The translations under genes were made by a program, and so were the position numbers. A stretch of DNA of 34,139 nucleotides from Bacillota bacterium (GTDB lineage Bacteria; Vulcanimicrobiota; SpSt-956; JAKJGF01): positions 1 through 34,139 of the forward strand of contig JAKJGF010000021.1 of the NCBI GenBank assembly GCA_022704525.1, read 5' to 3'. Below the pieces are notes generated by a model that did not search any database, was not told the DNA's origin, and worked only from the letters and a program-made list of their open reading frames with translations. Positions 1 through 7,874 of the stretch are shown here, piece after piece. Numbering within the stretch: the first letter of the stretch is position 1; the number at the start of each line of letters is the position of its first letter.

Positions 1-210
1 CTTAATTGAAGAACCTTCTGAAGAACCTTTAGAAGAAGAACTCTTAATTGAAGAACCTCCTGAAGAACCTTTAGAAGAAGAACTCTTAATTGAAGAACCT
101 TCTGAAGAACCTTTAGAAGAAGAACTCTTAATTGAAGAACCTCCTGAAGAACCTTTAGAAGAAGAACTCTTAATTGAAGAACCTTCTGAAGAACCTTTAG
201 AAGAAGAAAC
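1..210 (+). repeat. 42-bp in-frame tandem repeat, five copies
   Basis: Five 42-bp units run from the window edge, at 1-42, 43-84, 85-126, 127-168 and 169-210; the last diverges at its 3' end. Units 1, 3 and 5 carry tct (Ser) and units 2 and 4 carry cct (Pro) at the same codon, so the higher-order unit is 84 bp. Otherwise the copies are identical at DNA level, which points to recent expansion. The array may continue upstream. Confidence 0.95.
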
Positions 211-538
211 AGGCCAGTTAGAAACAAAGAAAACAGAAGATCTCTCAGAGGTAGAAAAACTTTTAGAGATAGTTAAAAGCAGTTCTCCCTGTAAAGATAG
301 AGAAAAAGCAATGTTATCACTCTCTCTCTTATCGGATAAAAGAATTGCACCGGTACTGTCTAAATTACTTCTAGAAGATCCTCTTCCGGAAATAAGAATA
401 CTTGCAACGGAATCTCTGGTAACATTAAATGATAAAACAGTAATAGATGATATTATGCGTTCCATAAAGGAAGAAAAAAATGTTGAAGTTCGTAAGAAAT
501 CTGCCTGGGCTTACAGTAAATTAAAATACAACAAATAA
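2..538 (+). CDS. Acidic-repeat / HEAT-repeat protein, 3' part (5' end outside the window)
   Basis: The reading frame is open from the window edge to the TAA at 536-538, so only the C-terminal 178 codons are visible. The first ~70 residues are five copies of a 14-residue acidic unit (LIEEPSEEPLEEEL, with the S alternating with P). A short linker follows, then ~90 residues of paired helices that look like two to three HEAT-type repeats (for example the stretch with DPLPEIRILATESL). An ATG at 311 exists but lies inside the frame, has no Shine-Dalgarno sequence, and would discard the repeats, so it is not taken as the start. HEAT repeats usually mediate protein contacts; no catalytic motif is visible. 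The YkgJ-type gene begins 17 bp downstream on the same strand, so the two may be co-transcribed. The function is unknown. Confidence 0.75.
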   Translation, partial: LIEEPSEEPLEEELLIEEPPEEPLEEELLIEEPSEEPLEEELLIEEPPEEPLEEELLIEEPSEEPLEEETGQLETKKTEDLSEVEKLLEIVKSSSPCKDREKAMLSLSLLSDKRIAPVLSKLLLEDPLPEIRILATESLVTLNDKTVIDDIMRSIKEEKNVEVRKKSAWAYSKLKYNK

Positions 539-555
539 AGCAGGTGCAATAATTA

Positions 556-2205
556 ATGGATATAAACAATATAAGAAAAATAAGATTTGAATTCAGAAAA
601 TTAACAATTTACTATAAACCTCCAAAAGAATCAGAAGAGTTTCAAATTAATTATAGCGACATCCCTGATTTACATAAAGAAATAATTAATTTTATAACTT
701 CCTTTGTTAATAAATACTCTCTTTACTTTGGGAGCTATTGTTCTCAATGTGGAAATTGTTGTAAACAAGAGAATATACTTATCACAGGAGGAGATTTATT
801 TTCTATTGCCAGACATCTGGGTATTACAGAAAAAGAATTCTATGATAAATATCTTACCACTGCCAAAAGTTGGTCCAGATATGATGGATTTATTAAACTT
901 ATTGATGGAAAATGTCCTTTTCTGATAGAAAAACCTACTGATAGATATAATTGTTCAATCTATGAATATCGCCCTCAAAGCTGTCGTTTATACAGAGCTA
1001 CATCCAGTCTCTGTTATAAGAAACAGGAAGACCTTATAGAACAGATTTCATATCTGGATATAGAAGATGATAAAATCTCCTTAAAATTCCATTCAGGTGA
1101 ATTTTATAACCATCTTCCAGTAGAAGAAATCAAAGAAGAGTATTTGAACATACTCAATATTTTGTCAGAATTGAAACAGGATGAGGCCAATAAAACAAAA
1201 ACTATACTGGGAAAAGTAAGAGACATTCTGAATGAAGTTAAAACAGGTGAGTATCCCCTGGAAAATTTCAAAAAAAATATTAATAAATTGAGAGAAATAC
1301 TTTCTACTATATCAGATCAGAGAGTAATCTATACCAGAGAAATAGATGAACTATGGACTATAATCTCAAAACTGGAAATGGATGACATAAATAATATTTC
1401 CCAGGATGATATTACTGTTAGTAAAGAAAATACTCCTGAAAATTTATTTTCTATAGATAAATTTTACCTTAAAGAAATTATGTTTTGCCCTTTAACAATG
1501 ACTTTAATCTATAAAGTAAATAATCAGGAGTATAACTATATTATAAAATATTCTGAAGATAGAACTATACTAAAAAATATTACATCTTTTATGAAAGATA
1601 TCTGTCTCTTTATAAAAGAAAAACATCCCCGTGTGTTGGATAATCATACTAAAAAATGTTATATATGCGGTCTATGTTGCAGAATATTCTTTGTGGAAAT
1701 AGAACCATCTGATATAAGGAGACTGGCAGATAACTTTAACATGACAGAGGAAGAATTCAGAAAAGAATATATAGAACCACCAAAATATAGCTGGAATCCT
1801 GGAAGTGGTCTAATAAAGAAAAATCTGGATAAAAATAATCAAAAAAAATGTGTATTCCTTGAAAAAGGAGATCTTGACCTCTATTACTGTTCTGTTCATG
1901 CCTTTAAACCCAATTTGTGCAGAGAATATATCCCAGGAAAGCCTCAATGTTACAGGAGCATTACAGATGATCTCTATTACAGACTACTGTCTAATATACA
2001 GAATATCTATCTTGACAGTAAAACTATAAGAATAGATACACCTTATACCTATTCAAAACTACAAAAACCTCTTACAATAAATCGAGGAGAATATAAAGAA
2101 TTAAACAATTCTATAGAAAAGCTATTAAAATCTTTGAAAAACTTTCTCCTTAAAAAATATTTTTCTGAAACAAAAAAAGACAGAAAAAAAGACGGTAAGT
2201 TATGA
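556..2205 (+). CDS. Protein with two YkgJ/UPF0153-type cysteine-cluster domains
   Basis: The 549-residue protein holds two copies of the CxxCxxCC cluster typical of the YkgJ (UPF0153, putative zinc- or iron-chelating) family: C62, C65, C68, C69 and C368, C371, C374, C375. Each is followed about 70-90 residues later by the family's second cysteine pair (CSIYEYRPQSCRLY in the first, CSVHAFKPNLCREY in the second). Each also has a helical 'LG/NMTEEEF' element between the two clusters. The ~200-residue middle (about 175-340) is helical and charged. Family members usually have a single domain of 100-250 residues, so this is an internal duplication or fusion. There is no signal peptide or membrane segment. 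A weak AGGTG lies about 10 bases before the ATG. Metal binding is inferred from the family; the biochemical role is not established. Confidence 0.85.
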   Translation: MDINNIRKIRFEFRKLTIYYKPPKESEEFQINYSDIPDLHKEIINFITSFVNKYSLYFGSYCSQCGNCCKQENILITGGDLFSIARHLGITEKEFYDKYLTTAKSWSRYDGFIKLIDGKCPFLIEKPTDRYNCSIYEYRPQSCRLYRATSSLCYKKQEDLIEQISYLDIEDDKISLKFHSGEFYNHLPVEEIKEEYLNILNILSELKQDEANKTKTILGKVRDILNEVKTGEYPLENFKKNINKLREILSTISDQRVIYTREIDELWTIISKLEMDDINNISQDDITVSKENTPENLFSIDKFYLKEIMFCPLTMTLIYKVNNQEYNYIIKYSEDRTILKNITSFMKDICLFIKEKHPRVLDNHTKKCYICGLCCRIFFVEIEPSDIRRLADNFNMTEEEFRKEYIEPPKYSWNPGSGLIKKNLDKNNQKKCVFLEKGDLDLYYCSVHAFKPNLCREYIPGKPQCYRSITDDLYYRLLSNIQNIYLDSKTIRIDTPYTYSKLQKPLTINRGEYKELNNSIEKLLKSLKNFLLKKYFSETKKDRKKDGKL

Positions 2206-2285
2206 AAAAATAGGTAATATTTTTAGTCATACTTCATACAAATTTATTCATAAATTCAAATCATAAAAAGAAAAGATAGAAAATA

Positions 2286-4124
2286 ATGTTCTGTCCTGAA
2301 TGTTATAGTGAAATATCTAATAATACAGGTATATGTGAGAATTGCGGTTGTCCTGTGAAAAATTCTATTCAAAAAGAGAAAAAAATCCTGAAAGAAAGGT
2401 ACGAGATAATTTCACCTTTAGCTTCAGGTGGTATGAGTGAAATCTTCATAGGTTATGATCTGCATTTAAAAAGGTTATGTGTAATTAAGGGTCATTATAA
2501 AAAAGGACTCGATACTTTACCATCTGAAATAAGAGAAAGAATATTAAAACCTTTTGAACAGGAAGCAGAAATGCTGGCTAATTTGCGCCATTCGAATCTT
2601 CCCTGTGTAACAGATTACTTTATAGAAAAAAATACCTGTTATATTATAATGGATTATATAGAAGGTAAAGACCTTGAAGTAATCCTTGAAGAGAGTGAAG
2701 ATGACGGATTACCTGAAAAACAGGTAATAGAATGGTCAATACAGATTTGTAGAATTTTAGAATATTTGCATAATCAAAAATTCCCTATTATTCATGGTGA
2801 TATAAAACCGGCCAATATTATAGTAAGACAATCTGACGGATGGTTAATGCTTGTAGATTTTGGAAGCGCTTCTTTTACCACGTTGAAACCTGATAAAGAA
2901 GAAAAATATGGAACTCAGGGTTATGCTGCACCTGAACAGTATATGGGTGTTCAGGAAATAAGAAGTGATATATACTCACTGGGATGTACTATGTATGAAC
3001 TTCTCACAGGAGAGCTTGCAGAAGAACATTTTAAGTTTATTTCCCCTGGTGAAATAATTCCGGATCTTACTTCTGATATTGACCGTATAGTAATGAAATG
3101 TCTGGAATTTAATATAGAAGATAGATTTAATAATGCCACTGTTCTGAAAGAAAACCTCCTGGCAGCTTACAGTAAAAATTTCGGGAGAAAAGATCATAAT
3201 AGAAAAATTATTTCGAAAGTAAAAACTAAAAAAATATCAGGAAAAGAGGACAATATAACTCAAACTATAAAGGTTCTAATAGCAGATGACGATATCGACA
3301 TGTGTAATAATTATAAAGAAACTATAGAACATTTACAGGGAATTGAAGTTATCGGTATTGCTCATAATGGTAAAGAAGCAGTAGATATAGTACTAAGACA
3401 AAACAAACCCGATGTAATATTAATGGATTTACATATACCCGTAATGAATGGAATAAAAACTACACAAAAAATTCTCTCTCTCTTACCTTCAGCCAAAATT
3501 ATAATAGTAAGTGACTATGTTGATGAACATGAACTCTGGGATTGCTTTAATAATGGAGCTTCAGGTTATATATTAAAAAGTGATACTTCCTGGGATGAAA
3601 TAGAAAAAACTATAAAAAAAGCTTTTCAGGGCGGCTTCCCTGTATCTTCACAGGTAAATCTTTTAGTAATAAAAAAATTAATCGCTCAAAAAAATCTTAT
3701 ATATTCCTTAAAAGAGGAAGAAACAAAAAAGTGTCTTTACTGTGACAGATTGAACAGGAGTGAAGCAAAGTATTGTAATGAGTGTGGAAAAAATATTTTT
3801 GCCTTACCTGCTGAAGAAGAAAATTATAAGGAAGACATACTGGAAGAAATTATTTACTTTAATAAAGAAAAAGAAATAGATGGAGATGATTTACTGAAAG
3901 AAATAGTTTTAGAAGATAATGAAGCAATTATTTTACCAGAAAAACCTGTTATTCCAGAAAAAGAAAAAATTTCCTTCTGGGACTCACCTCCACCTGTAAG
4001 AATGAAGGAATTAAAACAGGAACAAAAAACCCCGGATAGAAAGTTTACACTCAAAAAAAGCCAATCTGATAAAGCATATTGTATAAAAATGCCCCAAAAA
4101 TATTTAAAGAAGAAAGACCTTTAA
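2286..4124 (+). CDS. Zinc ribbon - Ser/Thr protein kinase - response-regulator receiver - zinc ribbon fusion
   Basis: Four modules lie in 612 residues. An N-terminal zinc ribbon has C3, C6, C17 and C20. A Hanks-type kinase spans about 38-300: glycine loop SGGMSE, invariant Lys K68, catalytic loop HGDIKPAN (170-177, Gly in place of the usual Arg of HRD), DFG at 191-193 and a GYAAPEQ activation segment. A CheY/NarL-like receiver spans about 328-445, with acidic pocket D334/D335, phospho-acceptor D381 in MDLHIPVMNG, then VSD and a conserved Lys in YILKSD. A second zinc ribbon has C483, C486, C497 and C500, and an acidic tail follows. No DNA-binding output domain or membrane segment is present. 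HGD rather than HRD occurs in active bacterial kinases, so activity is likely. The shape suggests cross-talk between two-component and Ser/Thr phosphorylation. It stands alone downstream of the YkgJ-type gene. The Shine-Dalgarno sequence is weak. Confidence 0.92.
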   Translation: MFCPECYSEISNNTGICENCGCPVKNSIQKEKKILKERYEIISPLASGGMSEIFIGYDLHLKRLCVIKGHYKKGLDTLPSEIRERILKPFEQEAEMLANLRHSNLPCVTDYFIEKNTCYIIMDYIEGKDLEVILEESEDDGLPEKQVIEWSIQICRILEYLHNQKFPIIHGDIKPANIIVRQSDGWLMLVDFGSASFTTLKPDKEEKYGTQGYAAPEQYMGVQEIRSDIYSLGCTMYELLTGELAEEHFKFISPGEIIPDLTSDIDRIVMKCLEFNIEDRFNNATVLKENLLAAYSKNFGRKDHNRKIISKVKTKKISGKEDNITQTIKVLIADDDIDMCNNYKETIEHLQGIEVIGIAHNGKEAVDIVLRQNKPDVILMDLHIPVMNGIKTTQKILSLLPSAKIIIVSDYVDEHELWDCFNNGASGYILKSDTSWDEIEKTIKKAFQGGFPVSSQVNLLVIKKLIAQKNLIYSLKEEETKKCLYCDRLNRSEAKYCNECGKNIFALPAEEENYKEDILEEIIYFNKEKEIDGDDLLKEIVLEDNEAIILPEKPVIPEKEKISFWDSPPPVRMKELKQEQKTPDRKFTLKKSQSDKAYCIKMPQKYLKKKDL

Positions 4125-4133
4125 ATTATTATT

Positions 4134-4193
4134 AGCTATCAGCTTTCAGCCCTCAACTTTCAGCTTTTTTCCTTAAACTGATTGCTGATTGCT
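4134..4193. repeat. Palindromic intergenic repeat, family A (7-bp units), copy 1
   Basis: The left arm is AGCTATC AGCTTTC AGC (4134-4150), followed by a further TTTCAGC at 4158-4164. The right arm is CTGATTG CTGATTG CT (4178-4193). The arms pair imperfectly (13 of 16) around a TTTTTTCCTTAAA loop. Related copies lie at 16495 and 21048. This copy sits between the convergent kinase-receiver and gnd genes. Confidence 0.8.
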
Positions 4194-4261
4194 TTAAACG
4201 GTTTATTTTTACTGAAGCTAATAATTTAACAATAATGAAAATTCCTATGCATATAAATTAG

Positions 4262-4292
4262 AAAAAAGCTTCTTTTCTATCTATAGCTTTTT
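4262..4292 (-). terminator. Putative terminator of gnd
   Basis: AAAAAGCT (4263-4270) pairs with AGCTTTTT (4285-4292) around a 14-nt loop. Read leftwards, the 3' arm ends in a T-run. The hairpin overlaps the gnd stop codon region. The stem is short and A/T-rich, so confidence is moderate. Confidence 0.5.
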
Positions 4293-5694
4293 ATTTTGCA
4301 ATCCACTCTCTATGGAATGTTCCTTCTCTGTCAATTCTCTCAAAGGTATGGGCACCGAAGTAATCTCTCTGGGCCTGAAGCAGGTTGGCAGGAAGTCTTT
4401 CAGCTCTATAGCAATCATAATACTGAAGTGATGATGCCGTAGCAGGACATGGAATTCCCATTAAAATTCCTTCTGAGACTATAAAACGCCAGTTATCCTG
4501 TTTATCATTTAATATTTTATTAAAATTATCATCCCTATAGAGATTTGAAAGATCAGGATTTTTAAGGTACGCCTGCCTTATTGGTTCTAAAAGGCCTGCC
4601 CTTATTATACAACCACCTTTCCATATCTGAGCTATTTCGTTAAGTTTAAGGTTGTAATTATAGCTCTTTGAAGCAGAGTGAAGAAGAGCCATTCCCTGGG
4701 CATAGGAAGTTATTTTAGAACAGAGAAGGCTATCATATACTGCCTCTATAATATGACTTCTATCACCTTTGAACTCTCTAGCAGGGCCTTTTAAAATCTT
4801 TGAAGCTTCAACTCTTTCTTTTTTAAAGGAAGACATATTTCTTACAAAAACAGCTGTATCAATGACTGAAACAGGCATACCAAGATCAAGAGCTGCCTGG
4901 GAAGTCCATTTACCTGTCCCTTTCTGTTCCGCTTTATCAAGAATAACATCCACCATGGGTTTTCCTGTTTCTTCATCTATAGCCGCAAGGACATCTACAG
5001 TAATATCTATAAGGTAAGAATTTAAATCACTGTCTTTCCATTTAAGGAAAATTTCCCTTATTTCTTCCACTGACATTCTCAATCCCTTTTTTAAGAAATC
5101 ATAAGCCTCTGCAATAAGCTCCATATCAGCATATTCTATTCCATTATGAACCATTTTGACAAAATGTCCAGAATCTTCAGAACCAATATAATTACAGCAT
5201 GGAATATTATCAACCTGAGCTGCTATTTTAAAAAATATATCTTTTACCTCTTCATAGGCCTTCTCCTGCCCACCCGGCATTATACATGGGCCCTTCAGAG
5301 CGCCCTCTTCCCCGCCGCTCACACCTGTACCCAGGAAAAGAATTCCCTTACCGGTTAATTCTTTATATCTCCTTTTAGTATCGGTAAAATGAGAATTTCC
5401 TCCGTCTATAATAATGTCTCCTGGTTCCAGATATTTTAAAAGTTCTTCCATATTATCATCCACAGGTTTTCCGGCTTTTACCATTATCATAACTTTTCTG
5501 GGTCTCTTCAGCATATTTACAAGTTCCTGAATTGACCAAGAAGGTTTTATTTTCTTACCTTCTGCCCTGTGTTTCATAAATTCCTCTGTCTTTGAAGCAG
5601 TTCTGTTATAAACACCTACAGAATAACCATTTCTTTCCATATTTAAAACCAGGTTCTGTCCCATTACCGCAAGACCTATTAAACCTATATCCAT
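4291..5694 (-). CDS. gnd: 6-phosphogluconate dehydrogenase, decarboxylating
   Basis: Oxidises 6-phosphogluconate to ribulose 5-phosphate and CO2 with NADP+ in the cytosolic oxidative pentose phosphate pathway. The 467 residues match the long (E. coli/animal-type) form. Visible hallmarks are the N-terminal Rossmann motif GLAVMGQNL, the GVSGGEEGALKGPCIMPGG substrate segment, the catalytic-Lys stretch FVKMVHNGIEY, and a C-terminal tail with RIDREGTFHREW. GAGGTGAG at 5700-5707 gives a good ribosome-binding site 5 bases before the ATG. An unusually structured leader (5720-5838) and an extended -10 element precede the gene, so it probably has its own regulated promoter. No other pentose phosphate genes are in the window. 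Confidence 0.97.
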   Translation of the reverse strand: MDIGLIGLAVMGQNLVLNMERNGYSVGVYNRTASKTEEFMKHRAEGKKIKPSWSIQELVNMLKRPRKVMIMVKAGKPVDDNMEELLKYLEPGDIIIDGGNSHFTDTKRRYKELTGKGILFLGTGVSGGEEGALKGPCIMPGGQEKAYEEVKDIFFKIAAQVDNIPCCNYIGSEDSGHFVKMVHNGIEYADMELIAEAYDFLKKGLRMSVEEIREIFLKWKDSDLNSYLIDITVDVLAAIDEETGKPMVDVILDKAEQKGTGKWTSQAALDLGMPVSVIDTAVFVRNMSSFKKERVEASKILKGPAREFKGDRSHIIEAVYDSLLCSKITSYAQGMALLHSASKSYNYNLKLNEIAQIWKGGCIIRAGLLEPIRQAYLKNPDLSNLYRDDNFNKILNDKQDNWRFIVSEGILMGIPCPATASSLQYYDCYRAERLPANLLQAQRDYFGAHTFERIDREGTFHREWIAK

Positions 5695-5719
5695 TTATCT
5701 CACCTCTACAAAAAATCTT

Positions 5720-5838
5720 GAAAGATATGCAAGTTTAAGTTGCTGTTATGGGAGTCGAACCCGACAGAGTTAAACTCTGTTAATCAGAAAGCCCTGAAAA
5801 TTTCGTATGTAAGCAACATATATCATAGCATATCTTTC
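5720..5838 (-). ncRNA. Structured leader or small RNA upstream of gnd
   Basis: Read leftwards, three nested or adjacent helices are visible. An 11-bp closing stem pairs GAAAGATATGC with GCATATCTTTC (arms 5828-5838 and 5720-5730). A 6-bp inner stem pairs GTTGCT with AGCAAC (5812-5817 and 5739-5744). Inside these lie two hairpins: ACAGAG...CTCTGT, and GGG-TTCGACT-CCC with a consensus T-loop. The predicted transcript start from the -10 element at 5845-5850 falls at or next to the first base of the closing stem, and a T-run (TTTTTT) follows the 3' arm. The gnd ribosome-binding site begins ~13 bases further on. This could be a riboswitch-like leader with attenuation or a discrete ~120-nt RNA. It does not match a riboswitch class I recognise. 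Confidence 0.55.
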
Positions 5839-5844
5839 AAAAAA

Positions 5845-5853
5845 ATTATAACA
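5845..5853 (-). promoter_or_regulatory. Extended -10 promoter for the gnd leader
   Basis: Read leftwards the sequence is TGTTATAAT, a perfect -10 box with the extended TGn element. No convincing -35 is seen, which is tolerated by extended -10 promoters. The expected start is near 5838. Confidence 0.6.
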
Positions 5854-5902
5854 TAGCAAATATATTAACTTATTAAGAAGACTCTTTTAGCTGAAGCTTT
5901 AT

Positions 5903-6700
5903 TCAACTCTGTTCTTTTTGCATGGTTTCCTGAGTGAATTGTTTATTGTTCAAAGCTTCATAATGTCCGGGTTTTATAGATAGGACTCTATCAAAACATT
6001 CCAGTGCATCTTCATATTCTTTAAGCCAGTGAAGTGATTTTCCCTTCTCTATCAAAGCATGTAGGGGCTCTTCTGGTTCCATCTCTATAACCTTGTCATA
6101 ACACTTAATTGCTTCTCTATATTCTTTCTGGTTAAATAAAGCCAGTCCTTTATTATACCAGGCACTGGTAAATTCCATATCCAATTCCAGAGCTTTATTA
6201 TAACAATCTACAGACTCTTTATATTTTTCCTGGTTATATAGAGTCAATCCTTTATTATACCAGCCCTGGATAAACTTTTCATCAATACTGAGAGCCTTAT
6301 CAAAATTTTCTATAGATTCTTCATATTTTCCCTGTTTACATAAAATTAGTCCTTTATTATTCAAAGCTTCTATAAAGGATCCATTAATTTCAATTACCTT
6401 ATTAAAACACTTCAGAGCTTCTTCATATTTACCTGTTCCTCCTGCAGATAAACCTTTGTTATACCACGCTTCAAGGAGATTACAATTAATTTCAATGGCC
6501 TTATCATAACAACATATTTCTTCTTTATAATTTCCTATTTCTCCATAAACAAGTCCCCTGTTATACCATGCTTCTGCAAAGAGGGGATCCATTTCTAATA
6601 CCCTATTATAACATTCAAGAGATTTTTCATATTCACCATGGATAAATAAAATTTTACCCATTTCATAACTTTCTGTTAAAGAATAACCATTAAATTCCAT
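5903..6700 (-). CDS. Tetratricopeptide-repeat protein
   Basis: The 265 residues are almost entirely seven 34-residue TPR units, from about residue 9 to 255. They follow the pattern AWYNKGL...KYEEAL.CYDKAIEI, with the usual W/Y, G, Y, A and P positions. There is no signal peptide, membrane segment or catalytic domain, so it is probably a cytosolic scaffold or adaptor. The ATG has CAGGAG 6 bases upstream. It follows the C39-like peptidase gene on the same strand, with a strong hairpin terminator between them (6718-6747), so the two are at most partly co-transcribed. The repeats are very alike (AWYNKGL occurs repeatedly), suggesting recent internal duplication. The binding partner is unknown. 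Confidence 0.93.
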   Translation of the reverse strand: MEFNGYSLTESYEMGKILFIHGEYEKSLECYNRVLEMDPLFAEAWYNRGLVYGEIGNYKEEICCYDKAIEINCNLLEAWYNKGLSAGGTGKYEEALKCFNKVIEINGSFIEALNNKGLILCKQGKYEESIENFDKALSIDEKFIQGWYNKGLTLYNQEKYKESVDCYNKALELDMEFTSAWYNKGLALFNQKEYREAIKCYDKVIEMEPEEPLHALIEKGKSLHWLKEYEDALECFDRVLSIKPGHYEALNNKQFTQETMQKEQS

Positions 6701-6717
6701 AACTTACTCCTGAAAAT

Positions 6718-6747
6718 AAAAGAGGGGCAAAGAATTGTCCCTCTTTT
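6718..6747 (-). terminator. Terminator of the C39-like peptidase gene
   Basis: AAAAGAGGGGCAA (6718-6730) pairs with TTGTCCCTCTTTT (6735-6747) around the tetraloop agaa: 13 pairs including one G-U. Read leftwards the 3' arm ends in TTTT. It lies just past the stop codon at 6764. Confidence 0.75.
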
Positions 6748-6763
6748 CTCAGTCAGTCATCTA

Positions 6764-7843
6764 TCAGGCATTCCGTCGCACCTGGGCTACCTCATAATGA
6801 CGATTGGTAAGACCGCTTTTTCCGTTACCCGGTCTATAGAGCATACCGGTTTTAGAATCAACATAAAATCTGTTATTGCTATTAAACTTTCCACTTCCAA
6901 GTTTGATATCTTTAGCCCCCGGATCGTGGAAGGTATAAAAAGTTCTGCCCTGTTCATCTTTTCCTTTTCCTGTAATCAGGACGAAGTGATCTGTGGTCTT
7001 ATCGGCATTATAAGTTGTCCCACCTTTATGACTTACACCAACTATGACAGGTTTATTTTTCGCAATCTGTGTATCTATATATTCCCTGGCCTTATTAGCT
7101 ACTTCTGTATTAATATTTCTTAATCTGCCTGTAGCCTCATTTTCACTCCTGGTAATCTGGAAAGCCTGATCCGGTCCGAGTGGACTGGCGCCTGCTGCTC
7201 TGGCCATGGCATAAGAACCTCTATAACAGGCCATAGAACCTGCTCTCTCCACATGTCGTCCATCAAACTGACTGTACCAGGGTACATTAAGAAATTTACC
7301 CTCTCCGGGAAGTGTGGCAGGCGTTAAATCTGTCGGTGTTACACCACCAAAAGCCCCCCCTCCATCAACTCCCGCATAGGCTCCTGCTTTAGCTCCTCCT
7401 CCGTTAGATCCACCAGCATAAGCTCCTGCATAGGCTCCTCCTCCATTAGCTCCAGCATAAGCTCCTGCCATTGGACTATAACTGCCTCCCATAGGCATAC
7501 CACATACTCCCGGCATACCATAGCCAGGACAACCAAGGTAATTTCCAAGACAGTTACCTATCATTGGACTATATCCACCTGGGAATCCCATCATACCGGG
7601 CATACCCATCATACCGGGCATACCCATCATACCGGGCATACCCATCATACCGGGCATACCCATCATACCGGGCATACCCATCATCTGACACTGACCGCCC
7701 ATTATATTCATCATCATATTCATTAACACAGTCATCATCTGTAAGGGATTCTGGGGAACCATCATAGGCCCTCCCTGAAAACCTGACATACCCTGGCCAT
7801 AAAAGCTGTTAATATTATTCTGACCATTAAAACCTATTCCCAT
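6764..7843 (-). CDS. Met/Gly-rich repeat protein with C-terminal C39-like peptidase domain
   Basis: Of 359 residues, 1-50 are Gly/Met/Gln-rich and 52-88 are the hexapeptide MPGMMG repeated. Residues 125-167 are Gly/Ala-rich (GAYAGANGGG-like). About 180-345 resembles the C39-like (papain-fold) peptidase superfamily: FLNVPWYSQFDGR, Cys in MACYRGSYAMA (C206), His in DHFVLITG (H286) and Asp in FHDPGA (D307). These make a plausible Cys-His-Asp triad. In bona fide C39 proteases this domain cleaves double-glycine leaders; stand-alone C39-like domains have diverse or unknown substrates. No classical signal peptide or membrane segment is seen, which is odd for such a low-complexity N-terminus. GAGG about 9 bases upstream supports the ATG. 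A TPR gene follows after a terminator. Confidence 0.72.
   Translation of the reverse strand: MGIGFNGQNNINSFYGQGMSGFQGGPMMVPQNPLQMMTVLMNMMMNIMGGQCQMMGMPGMMGMPGMMGMPGMMGMPGMMGMPGMMGFPGGYSPMIGNCLGNYLGCPGYGMPGVCGMPMGGSYSPMAGAYAGANGGGAYAGAYAGGSNGGGAKAGAYAGVDGGGAFGGVTPTDLTPATLPGEGKFLNVPWYSQFDGRHVERAGSMACYRGSYAMARAAGASPLGPDQAFQITRSENEATGRLRNINTEVANKAREYIDTQIAKNKPVIVGVSHKGGTTYNADKTTDHFVLITGKGKDEQGRTFYTFHDPGAKDIKLGSGKFNSNNRFYVDSKTGMLYRPGNGKSGLTNRHYEVAQVRRNA
7589..7684. repeat. 18-bp tandem repeat encoding MPGMMG
   Basis: Five identical 18-bp units (catcataccgggcatacc on the + strand) run from 7589 to 7678, and a partial unit continues to 7684. The units are in frame in the leftward gene, and copy number is likely to vary between strains. 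Confidence 0.93.
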
Positions 7844-7874
7844 ATTTTATCGCCTCTTTTCATTAATGATGTTA

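Noticed and set aside
1..210. CRISPR-like array
   Set aside because: The repeats are contiguous, with no spacers, and code in frame for an acidic peptide.
5739..5817. tRNA-like segment on the - strand (79 nt, T-loop hairpin)
   Set aside because: The T-loop fits, but the T-stem has only three pairs. There is no D-arm, no anticodon loop with T33, and the acceptor pairs are only six. It is treated as a structured gnd leader instead.
7564..7767. Rightward open frame across the 18-bp repeats (repeating SYRAYP)
   Set aside because: It is the antisense shadow of the in-frame repeat in the leftward gene. It has no ribosome-binding site or plausible domain.
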